Shown: positions 1-5,121 of the stretch, piece by piece
Position numbering within the stretch: position 1 is the first letter of the stretch
How the letters are laid out: every line of letters begins with the position of its first letter
Program-made: the position numbers and the translations under genes
Notes under the pieces: generated by a model
Seen by the model: the letters and a program-made list of their open reading frames with translations, nothing else
Database searches by the model: none
What the model was told of the DNA's origin: nothing
NCBI GenBank assembly: GCA_028281485.1
Contig: JANQJT010000172.1
Span: forward strand, 1 to 5,451
From: Phycisphaeraceae bacterium
Lineage (GTDB): Bacteria > Planctomycetota > Phycisphaerae > Phycisphaerales > Zrk34
Length of the DNA stretch: 5,451 bases
Direction: 5' to 3'

Positions 1-1
1 C

Positions 2-655
2 GTCGACGGGAACGTGGCGCGGGTGCTGGCGCGTGTGGAGGGGATCGAGGCGGCGATCGATGACGCGGCGGTGAAGAAGCGGTTGTGGGCGCTGGCGGAG
101 GTGTATGTGCCGGCGGAGGGGCCGGGTGATTTTAATCAGGCGATGATGGAGTTGGGGGCGCGGGTGTGTGTGCCGCGCGGGCCGGATTGTGGGGCGTGTC
201 CGATTCGACGTTACTGCGCGGCGCAGGAGATGGGCCGGGAAAACGAGCTGCCCGTGACGGGCAAGCGCACGGTGCAGCGAGCGGTGCGGCACGACGTGGT
301 GGCGATCGAACGGGATGGGAAGTACTTGTTTGCGCAGCGCGGAGACGGCGGTTTGTGGGCGGGGATGTGGGGGCTGGTTTGTCGTGAGGACGAGACGGGG
401 GCGCTGGGTCGTTGGGTGCGCCAGACGGTGGGGCTGGAGGTCGGGCGGGTGAAGAAGCTGGGCGGGTTTGAGCATCAGACGACACATCTGAAGATCGCGT
501 TTGTCGTGCACGCGGCGCGGGTCAAGTCGGGGCGGTTGAAGCGCGGGGCGGGTGTGTGGCGTGCGTTGGATGACGTGGCGGACTTGCCGATGAGTCGTGC
601 GCAGCAGAAGGCGATCAGGATGGTGCGAGAATCGCTTGAGCCTGGTGAGAAGTGA
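2..655 (+). CDS. mutY: A/G-specific adenine DNA glycosylase MutY, 3' part (5' end outside window)
   Basis: MutY removes adenine mispaired with 8-oxoguanine or guanine in base excision repair. The frame is open to the left edge, so this is the C-terminal 217 residues (E. coli MutY is 350). It begins VDGNVARVLAR, matching the family's LDGN motif, whose Asp (codon 5-7 here) is the catalytic residue. Next come the conserved NQAMMELGA and the four-cysteine [4Fe-4S] loop C-x6-C-x2-C-x5-C (codons 167-217), which ends the glycosylase domain. Residues from about 95 form the Nudix-like 8-oxoG recognition domain: DGKYLFAQR, GLWAGMWG, and FEHQTTH in place of the FxHxFSH loop. The frame has a GTG at 14, but it lies inside the LDGN motif and is not a start. 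The gene ends convergent with and overlapping the minus-strand DUF167 gene by 41 bp. The identification is firm; the N-terminal half cannot be judged here. Confidence 0.96.
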   Translation, partial: VDGNVARVLARVEGIEAAIDDAAVKKRLWALAEVYVPAEGPGDFNQAMMELGARVCVPRGPDCGACPIRRYCAAQEMGRENELPVTGKRTVQRAVRHDVVAIERDGKYLFAQRGDGGLWAGMWGLVCREDETGALGRWVRQTVGLEVGRVKKLGGFEHQTTHLKIAFVVHAARVKSGRLKRGAGVWRALDDVADLPMSRAQQKAIRMVRESLEPGEK

Positions 656-899
656 CGCCGTTGATGGCGAAGCGTTTGAGGGGTTGGGCCGTTCCCCTGA
701 TGAGTTCGACGTTTCGGAGAGGGATCGAGAAGGCTGTAGCCAGGAGCTTGCAGATGGCGGCGTTGGCCTTGCCGGCTTCGGGTGGTGCGGCGACCTTGAT
801 CTTGAGGCAGTCGCCGAGCGGGCCGACGATTCGGTCGCGGCTTGCGTTGGGCACGGCCTTGACCGAGAGGATGATGCCGGTGTCGGTGGGCTCGATCAT
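615..899 (-). CDS. DUF167 / UPF0235 (YggU-like) small conserved protein
   Basis: This 94-residue protein of the DUF167 (UPF0235, E. coli YggU) family has no established biochemical function. Family signatures are visible: GIILSVKAVPNASRD near residues 8-22, LKIKVAAPPEAGKAN at 32-46 (the most conserved block), then a helix AAICKLLA and a strand VELIRG. Length matches the family (about 95-100). I chose the ATG at 897-899 because it overlaps the stop of the upstream M20 gene as ATGA, a typical coupled junction. A GTG in the same frame at 930-932 would add 11 residues and a 37-bp overlap, with no better ribosome binding site. It is the last gene of the minus-strand block, and its stop lies inside the 3' end of mutY. 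No terminator hairpin is visible at the convergent junction. The family call is firm, the role unknown. Confidence 0.9.
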   Translation of the reverse strand: MIEPTDTGIILSVKAVPNASRDRIVGPLGDCLKIKVAAPPEAGKANAAICKLLATAFSIPLRNVELIRGTAQPLKRFAINGVTSHQAQAILAPS

Positions 900-2113
900 G
901 TCGGGTCGTAGGGTGAGAGTGCGAAGCGGCACATGAGCTGGATGCAGGTGGGGAGGATCCGATCGTTAAAATCGAAGTGGGGCGTGTGCAGGGCGTGCGC
1001 GGGGGTGTTGCCGGGTGATTCGGAGCCGACGAAGAGGAATGTCGCGGGGACGTGTGACCCGTAGTAGGCGAAGTCTTCCCCACCCATGACGGGATCGGGG
1101 AGGGTGATGACGTTCTCTGCGCCGAGCAGTCCGGCGGCGAGCTGTGTGACGTGCGTGGTGAGTGCGGGGTCGTTTTCGGTGACGGGGTAGCCGGGCTCGA
1201 TCTTGAAGTCGCATCGGCAACCGGCGGCGGTGGCGATCTGTTCGGCGGTGTTTTGTGCGTGGGTGATGATGTCGTTGCGGGTGAGGCGATCGACGGTGCG
1301 GAGGGTGCCGGTGAGCGTGACGCGGTCGGGGATGACGTTGTCGGCTTCGCCGCCGTGGAAGGTGGTGATGGAGAGGACGGCGGGGGCGGTGGGTGAGACG
1401 CGACGGGAGATGACGGACTGCAGGGCGGTGACGATCTGGCTGGCGGCGACGATGGGGTCGGCGGTTGTGTGTGGGAAGGCGGCGTGTCCGCCGGGTCCGG
1501 TGAGTGTGATGTGGGGCGTGTCGGTGGCTGCGAGGAGTGGGCCGGGCCGTGTGGCGACTTGTCCGATGGGAAGGTTGGGCCAGTTGTGCAGTCCGAAGAT
1601 GCGGTCGGCGGCGTGTGGGCCGACGGCGTCGGTCAGTGCGCCGGCGTTGATGAGTCTGTCGGCGCCGGCGCCGCCTTCTTCAGCGGGTTGGAAGATGAGC
1701 TTGACGGGTTGGGGGAGCGTGTCGCGGAGCTGGTTGAGCACGCGCGCAGCGCCGAGGAGCGAGGTGGTGTGGCCATCGTGTCCGCAGGCGTGCATGAAGC
1801 CGGGGTAGACGGATTTGTGGGGGATGTCGTTTTGTTCGGTGATGGGCAGCGCGTCGATGTCGGCGCGGAGGGCGGCGGCGGGTTTGGCTGCGGCGTCGGG
1901 ATCGGTTGGTGTGATCCACGCGACGACGCCGGTCTCGGCGAGGGGGGCGACGAAGGGGATGTCCAGCGCGGTCAGCTCGCGTTGAATCAATTCGGAGGCG
2001 TAGGTTTCCTCGTAGCAGGTCTGGGGGTGTGCGTGCAGGTCGCGGCGGACGGCGACCAGCTCGTCGAGTTGCGGGGTGATGCGGGATTCGAGTTGTGCGG
2101 TGGGTGGTGTCAT
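896..2113 (-). CDS. M20 family (M20D-type) metal-dependent amidohydrolase
   Basis: This 405-residue protein resembles hippurate hydrolases, N-acyl-amino-acid amidohydrolases and IAA-amino-acid hydrolases. These di-metal enzymes cleave the amide bond of N-acylated amino acids. Motifs in order: RRDLHAHP (24-30), LRADIDALP (82-90), HACGHDGH (108-115) with ligand candidates C110 and H112, FQPAEEGG (141-148) with the catalytic/ligand Glu pair 145-146, GLHNWP (174-179) with H176, a lid/dimerisation domain starting near GPGGHAAFPH (206-215), MGGEDFAYY (343-351) and a C-terminal LHTPHFDF with likely ligand H376. The C110 ligand is typical of the M20D group. No signal peptide is seen, so it is probably cytoplasmic. 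The ATG shares one base with the uvrC stop (TAATG) and has no clear Shine-Dalgarno, so translation is probably coupled. The exact substrate cannot be read from sequence; an acetyl-diaminopimelate or amino-acid salvage role is possible. Confidence 0.93.
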   Translation of the reverse strand: MTPPTAQLESRITPQLDELVAVRRDLHAHPQTCYEETYASELIQRELTALDIPFVAPLAETGVVAWITPTDPDAAAKPAAALRADIDALPITEQNDIPHKSVYPGFMHACGHDGHTTSLLGAARVLNQLRDTLPQPVKLIFQPAEEGGAGADRLINAGALTDAVGPHAADRIFGLHNWPNLPIGQVATRPGPLLAATDTPHITLTGPGGHAAFPHTTADPIVAASQIVTALQSVISRRVSPTAPAVLSITTFHGGEADNVIPDRVTLTGTLRTVDRLTRNDIITHAQNTAEQIATAAGCRCDFKIEPGYPVTENDPALTTHVTQLAAGLLGAENVITLPDPVMGGEDFAYYGSHVPATFLFVGSESPGNTPAHALHTPHFDFNDRILPTCIQLMCRFALSPYDPT

Positions 2114-3468
2114 TATTCGTCGATCAGGTCTTTCTTGCGTAGCAGGTGATGATAGGCCTGTGCGAAGCGGTGGGCTTCGTCTCGGACGGCCTGGCAGAGT
2201 TTGAGGCCGAGGTTGTTGCGGGAGAGGCGGATGGGGTCGGGTGAGCCCTGTTTGTAGATCAATTCCTCGGCCTTGGCCAGGGCGATGACCATGGCGGGTT
2301 TGCGGTCGAAGGTTTCGATGGCTTCGAGTGCGGCCGACAGCTGACCCTGTCCGCCGTCGATCATGATGACGTCGGGGAAGAGGGCGTCGCCCTGTCCGGC
2401 GTCGCGGTAGGCGCGGGACACGACCTCGCGGATGGACATGTAGTCGTCGTTGGTGGCGGTGGCGATCTTGTAGCGTCGGTACTCGTTTTTAAGTGGGCGG
2501 CCGTCGACGAAGCAGACCTTGGAGCCGACGGTTTGCTTGCCCTGGAGGTGGGCGATGTCGATGCACTCGACGCACCGTATCTCGGTGTCGAGGCCGAGCG
2601 TTTTTTGCAGGGAGCGCAGGCCGCGGCGTGGGTCGACGTAGAAGGATTCGGTCTCGGGTTGCCAGCGGTCGCGGTGCTTGCCGCGCTCGTCGAGTTTTTC
2701 GATGGCGTCGATCTGGTCGCGGAGCGCGGCGGCTTTTTCGTACTCCATCGCTTCGGCGGCGGCGGCCATGTCCTGTCGCATCTCGCGGAGCATGTCGGAT
2801 CGCTTGGAGGTGATGAAGCGGAGGAAGCGGTCGATGTCGTTGCGGTAGGTTTCGCGGTCAATCTTGGCGGCGCAGGGCGCGGTGCACTGATCGATGGGGT
2901 AGAGCAGGCAGGGGCGGAAGTGGCGGCGTGGGTCTTTGGTTTCATCGCTTCCTTCCGGAACCTCGTTGATTTCCAACTCGCAGGTGCGGAACTTGAAGAC
3001 GCGTTGGAGGAGCTTGATGGATTGGCGGAGCGCGTAGACGCTGGTGAAGGGGCCGAGGATGCGTGCGCCCTTGTATTGGGGGTCGCCGGGTTGGCGGGTG
3101 ATGTAGACGCCGGGGAAGTCGTCGCGGAGTGTGACGACGAGGTAGGGGAAGGACTTGTCGTCGGTGAGTCGTGCGTTGAAGCGGGGGTGCAGGTCCTTGA
3201 TGAGACGGTTTTCGGTGAGCAGGGCTTCCCACTCGCCTGCACACTCGATGGTGTCGAAGTCGTCGATGAGGTCGATCATCGGTTGTTTTTTGGGGCCGAG
3301 GTCGGTGGCGGCCTGAAAGTAGGTGGCCACGCGGTTGGGGAGGTTGATGGCCTTTCCGATGTAGATGACGCGGCCCTGGGCGTCTTTCATGAGGTAGACG
3401 CCGGGCACCTTGGGCAGGGCTCGGGCCTTGGCGGAGAGGGCTTTGAGTTTTTTGGTGCGGTCGGCCAT
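2113..3468 (-). CDS. uvrC: Compact UvrC-type excinuclease subunit (no HhH domain)
   Basis: UvrC makes the 3' and 5' incisions beside DNA lesions in nucleotide excision repair. This protein is 451 residues, against about 560-610 in well-known homologues. The N-terminal GIY-YIG nuclease shows GVY (23-25), YIGK (36-39), R46 and E86. A cysteine cluster (C163, C187, C195, C199) matches the proposed Fe-S site, with a longer first gap. The UVR (UvrB-binding) helix pair lies at about 231-266, with YEKAAALRDQI. The RNase H-like nuclease follows with ECIDIAHLQG (D304), IDGGQGQL (D371) and RDEAHRFA (H433), so its Asp-Asp-His triad is intact. Only about 40 residues separate UVR from ECIDIAH, and the chain stops 18 residues after H433, so the usual (HhH)2 domain is absent. 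The ATG at 3466-3468 puts the GIY domain at the usual distance. It lies 7 nt after lspA with no Shine-Dalgarno. No remnant of a lost 3' end is possible, because the M20 gene starts at once. Confidence 0.93.
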   Translation of the reverse strand: MADRTKKLKALSAKARALPKVPGVYLMKDAQGRVIYIGKAINLPNRVATYFQAATDLGPKKQPMIDLIDDFDTIECAGEWEALLTENRLIKDLHPRFNARLTDDKSFPYLVVTLRDDFPGVYITRQPGDPQYKGARILGPFTSVYALRQSIKLLQRVFKFRTCELEINEVPEGSDETKDPRRHFRPCLLYPIDQCTAPCAAKIDRETYRNDIDRFLRFITSKRSDMLREMRQDMAAAAEAMEYEKAAALRDQIDAIEKLDERGKHRDRWQPETESFYVDPRRGLRSLQKTLGLDTEIRCVECIDIAHLQGKQTVGSKVCFVDGRPLKNEYRRYKIATATNDDYMSIREVVSRAYRDAGQGDALFPDVIMIDGGQGQLSAALEAIETFDRKPAMVIALAKAEELIYKQGSPDPIRLSRNNLGLKLCQAVRDEAHRFAQAYHHLLRKKDLIDE

Positions 3469-3474
3469 TGCCGG

Positions 3475-3480
3475 ATTATA
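3475..3480 (-). promoter_or_regulatory. Perfect TATAAT hexamer just before uvrC start (possible internal promoter)
   Basis: The minus strand reads TATAATCCGGCAATG across the lspA stop and uvrC start. The hexamer is a perfect sigma70 -10 match, and its distance would place transcription initiation at about the A of the uvrC ATG, giving a leaderless message. No -35-like hexamer is visible at 16-18 nt spacing and there is no extended TGn, so a chance match (GTA codon plus TAA stop) is quite possible. Confidence 0.2.
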
Positions 3481-4138
3481 CGGCGGGATTGGGCTTGGAC
3501 TTCTTCGGGGGCTTGGGTGCGAAGAAGATGCCGAGCGCGAGCATGGCCAGGCCGACGACGAGGAAGACGTCGGCGAGGTTGAAGATCCAGGGGTAGACCT
3601 CGGTCTGTCCGCCGGGCCAGGACCAGCCGTTGGGCAGGCTGACGCCGGGGAAGAGGTAGAGCATGTCACGGACGGCGCCGTAGAGGACGCGATCGACCAT
3701 GTTGCCCAATGCGCCTGCGAGGATGAGTGCGAGGGCGGTCTGCGTCCAGTGCTGCCGGGCGAGTGTGGAGGCGAACATCCAGGAGATGATGCCGACGGCG
3801 GCGATGGAGATGACGACGAACAGCCAACGGTTGCCCTGTCCCATGCCGAACAGCGCGCCCTCGTTGAGGGTCAGCTGGAGCGCGAGGGTGTTGGGGATGA
3901 CGGTGGTGGGCTGGTGGTAGGGGATATCGGGGACGGTGGCGCCGTCGAGTGTGACGGGTTGGTCGGCGACGTTGGCGAACGACCAGGACTTGAAGACGAG
4001 GTCGCCGGTGAGCAGCGCGGCTGCGATGACGACAAAGAGGGCGATGAGACCGGGCCTGCGGTAGGCGGGCTTGTCGCCGGGCGGGGCGGTGGGAGATGGG
4101 GGGTCGGGTTGTGGTTTAGTATCGGTGGCCGTTGCCAT
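3476..4138 (-). CDS. lspA: Lipoprotein signal peptidase (signal peptidase II)
   Basis: LspA is an inner-membrane aspartyl protease that removes the signal peptide of prolipoproteins after diacylglyceryl modification of the lipobox Cys. The 220-residue product shows the family blocks: GDLVFK (D46, K50), NEGALFG (92-98), GALGNMVDR (142-150) followed by VRD with catalytic D158, and FNLAD with catalytic D190. Four hydrophobic segments are visible, at about 30-48, 104-124, 133-147 and 185-206. The usual length is about 160-170. The excess is a Pro-rich N-terminal tail (about 28 residues), a longer loop after the first helix (51-85) and a longer loop between the two catalytic Asp residues. The ATG at 4136-4138 is the only suitable Met before the first helix. 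It overlaps the end of the DksA-like gene by 23 bp and has a weak GGCGGA upstream. The C-terminal tail is Lys/Pro-rich and presumably cytoplasmic. Confidence 0.94.
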   Translation of the reverse strand: MATATDTKPQPDPPSPTAPPGDKPAYRRPGLIALFVVIAAALLTGDLVFKSWSFANVADQPVTLDGATVPDIPYHQPTTVIPNTLALQLTLNEGALFGMGQGNRWLFVVISIAAVGIISWMFASTLARQHWTQTALALILAGALGNMVDRVLYGAVRDMLYLFPGVSLPNGWSWPGGQTEVYPWIFNLADVFLVVGLAMLALGIFFAPKPPKKSKPNPAV

Positions 4139-4853
4139 TGCCGTTTCCGCCGGCTTCCATGATGCGCGCCGCTTCGATGGAGTACTTGGCCCAGGGCTTG
4201 ATTTCCAGTCGGGCGGGGTTGATGGCCTTGCCGGTGGCGAGGCACATGCCGTAGGTCTTGTCCTTGATGCGGTGGAGGGCGTCGTCGATCTCGCGGAGGA
4301 GCTTGCGTTCGGACTCGACCAGGCCGAGTGTGAGTTCCTGGTCGTAGTTGTCGCTGCCGACGTCTGCCATGTGCAGGGGCATGTTGGAGAGGTTGGAGGC
4401 GTCCTTGTTGCGGAGTGCGCCGTCTTCCATGGTGCCGATGTCACCGAGTAGCTCGGCGCGTTTTTCGAGCAGGAGCTGCTGGTACTCGTTGAGCTGGGCC
4501 CTGGAGAGAGTGGTCTTGATGTTCTTGGGGGGATCGGGCAGGTGGGCGGGGACGACGGGGCGGATGGCGGAGACGCCGCGGTTGCCGCTGGGGCGGGAGG
4601 ACGGGGCGGCGGCCTTCCGGGTCACCTTGCGGGCGGGGGCCTTCTTGGCGGTTTTCTTCTTGGTGACCTTCTTGGAAGTGGTCTTCTTGGCGGTCTTCTT
4701 TTTCGTGGTCTTTTTCTTGGTCGTTGTTTTCTTTGCCGGGGCCTTCTTGGCGGTCTTCTTCTTGGTGGTCTTCTTGGACGTGACCTTCCTGGCGACCTTT
4801 TTGGTGGTCGTCTTCTTGGCGGTCTTCTTCTTGGTGGTTTTCTTCTTGGCCAC
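4116..4853 (-). CDS. DksA/TraR-family protein with lysine-rich N-terminal tail and degenerate zinc finger
   Basis: DksA/TraR proteins enter the RNA polymerase secondary channel and modulate initiation, often with ppGpp. This 245-residue protein has two parts. Residues 1-80 are a basic, low-complexity tail (37 Lys, 21 Thr, no acidic residues) with KKKTAKK repeated four times, like histone H1 tails. Residues 113-235 are the DksA-type module: a coiled coil (LNEYQQLLLEKRAELL, then ESERKLLREIDDALHRI) with MADVGSDNYDQELTLGL between, then YGMC...INPARLEIKPWA. The C4 zinc-finger positions (C-x2-C-x17-C-x2-C) hold C204, T207, S225 and A228, so zinc binding as in DksA is unlikely. The chain ends in a Gly-Asn repeat. 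I chose the GTG at 4851-4853 because GGGAG lies 6 nt upstream and MAKKK starts the tail; an ATG 48 nt further up lies in a leader hairpin. First gene of the block. Transcription factor, nucleoid protein, or both are possible. Confidence 0.88.
   Translation of the reverse strand: MAKKKTTKKKTAKKTTTKKVARKVTSKKTTKKKTAKKAPAKKTTTKKKTTKKKTAKKTTSKKVTKKKTAKKAPARKVTRKAAAPSSRPSGNRGVSAIRPVVPAHLPDPPKNIKTTLSRAQLNEYQQLLLEKRAELLGDIGTMEDGALRNKDASNLSNMPLHMADVGSDNYDQELTLGLVESERKLLREIDDALHRIKDKTYGMCLATGKAINPARLEIKPWAKYSIEAARIMEAGGNGNGNGHRY
4614..4853 (-). repeat. Imperfect tandem repeat encoding the Lys/Thr/Ala tail
   Basis: The coding DNA of tail residues 1-80 is internally repetitive. The peptide KKKTAKK recurs at residues 8-14, 31-37, 51-57 and 65-71, and its DNA copies begin on the plus strand at 4812, 4743, 4683 and 4641, each reading CTTCTTGGCGGT or a one-base variant. 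KKAPA recurs at 36-40 and 70-74. The copies are 23, 20 and 14 residues apart, so the array is degenerate rather than a clean minisatellite. Confidence 0.85.
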
Positions 4854-4859
4854 GATGGA

Positions 4860-4864
4860 CTCCC
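4860..4864 (-). promoter_or_regulatory. Shine-Dalgarno GGGAG that decides the DksA-like GTG start
   Basis: The minus strand reads GGGAGTCCATCGTG, that is GGGAG with a 6-nt spacer before GTG. It is one of only two convincing ribosome binding sites in the window, and it supports GTG over the upstream in-frame ATG at 4899-4901. Confidence 0.7.
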
Positions 4865-4879
4865 AGGTGCAATGCGTGA

Positions 4880-4910
4880 CGGGCTTTCTGGGGAATATCA
4901 CAGAAGCCCG
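4880..4910 (-). promoter_or_regulatory. Hairpin in the 5' leader of the DksA-lspA-uvrC transcript
   Basis: On the plus strand CGGGCTTTCTG (4880-4890) pairs with CAGAAGCCCG (4901-4910) around a 10-nt loop. That is ten base pairs with one bulged base. In the minus-strand mRNA the hairpin would lie roughly 10-40 nt after the predicted transcription start and end 26 nt before the GTG, leaving the ribosome binding site free. No T-run follows, so it is not an ordinary terminator. It could stabilise the 5' end or bind a regulator. I do not recognise a known riboswitch or leader family. Confidence 0.55.
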
Positions 4911-4927
4911 GCCGAGGAAGGCGGCAT

Positions 4928-4956
4928 ATGGTATCGGTGGGGTGAGGGGCAGTCAA
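4928..4956 (-). promoter_or_regulatory. Sigma70-like promoter of the minus-strand gene block
   Basis: On the minus strand TTGACT (4956-4951, five of six to TTGACA) is followed after exactly 17 nt by TACCAT (4933-4928, four of six to TATAAT). The start of transcription would fall near 4921, giving a leader of about 68 nt that contains the hairpin and the GGGAG site. This is the best promoter match seen upstream of the block. Confidence 0.6.
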
Positions 4957-4994
4957 CGCGATTCTTGCGTCAGAAACGCGATTTTGGCGCGTTG
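4954..4994. repeat. Direct and inverted repeats overlapping the -35 box (operator candidate)
   Basis: AACGCGATT occurs at 4955-4963 and again at 4975-4983, exactly 20 bp apart, or about two helical turns. CAACGCG at 4954-4960 is also mirrored by CGCGTTG at 4988-4994. The first copy overlaps the -35 hexamer of the minus-strand promoter and the others lie just upstream of it. This is a plausible site for an activator or repressor, but the regulator is not identifiable. Confidence 0.45.
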
Positions 4995-5020
4995 CGGGGG
5001 GTTGGGGGGACCCATAACAT
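4992..5020 (+). promoter_or_regulatory. Weak plus-strand promoter candidate for the secreted TPR-like gene
   Basis: TTGCGG (4992-4997, three of six) and TAACAT (5015-5020, four of six) are separated by 17 nt, upstream of the gene starting at 5122. The spacer contains a G6-TT-G6 tract, which is unusual for a sigma70 spacer. It is offered only because nothing better is visible on this strand. Confidence 0.25.
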
Positions 5021-5060
5021 GGCAGAACACGGTTGCGGGGTTTGGATCAACGGCGGTGTG

Positions 5061-5072
5061 TCGGCTAGCCGA
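5061..5072. repeat. 12-bp perfect palindrome in the leader/promoter region of the TPR-like gene
   Basis: TCGGCTAGCCGA is its own reverse complement. It ends 49 bp before the GTG of the plus-strand gene. The 3' half overlaps a second small hairpin, GCCG-ATAA-CGGC (5068-5079), so the two could be alternative folds in RNA. A protein binding site or a leader structure are both possible, and chance cannot be excluded. Confidence 0.4.
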
Positions 5073-5108
5073 TAACGGCAACTACGGCGTGAAGATGGGT
5101 AATCAACT

Positions 5109-5115
5109 GAGAGGA
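5109..5115 (+). promoter_or_regulatory. Shine-Dalgarno GAGAGGA for the TPR-like gene
   Basis: GAGAGGA is followed by a 6-nt spacer and GTG at 5122-5124. This favours the GTG over the in-frame ATG at 5095-5097, which would add nine residues in front of an otherwise standard signal peptide and has no comparable site. Confidence 0.65.
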
Positions 5116-5121
5116 CCGGCA

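Noticed and set aside
656..669. CGCC-GTTGAT-GGCG as a terminator after mutY
   Set aside because: The stem is only four pairs, no T-run follows, and it lies within DUF167 coding sequence.
900..932. GTG at 930-932 as start of the DUF167 gene
   Set aside because: The ATG at 897-899 gives the usual family length and the ATGA coupling to the M20 gene. The extension lies in M20 coding sequence.
2533..3582. A 349-codon open frame on the plus strand, antisense to uvrC, and similar long frames at 1469-2149, 3410-4162 and 4542-5075
   Set aside because: Their translations are monotonous Gly/Val/Asp/Glu- or Gly/Leu-rich strings that mirror the codons of the real minus-strand genes. No family motif is seen. 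This is the expected effect of high GC.
3469..3669. Extension of uvrC upstream to a start at 3669
   Set aside because: The added 67 residues are Ser/Pro-rich low complexity lying inside lspA in another frame. The Met at 3468 places the GIY domain at the family's normal distance from the N-terminus.
4614..4853. Repeat array as CRISPR
   Set aside because: The repeats are coding, in one frame, degenerate and irregularly spaced, with no unique spacers.
4854..4901. ATG at 4899-4901 as start of the DksA-like gene
   Set aside because: It would add 16 non-basic residues translated from the leader hairpin, without a ribosome binding site. The GTG at 4853 has GGGAG at 6 nt.
5095..5121. ATG at 5095 as start of the TPR-like gene
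   Set aside because: It is in frame but lacks a good ribosome binding site and would push the signal peptide inward. It remains a possible alternative.
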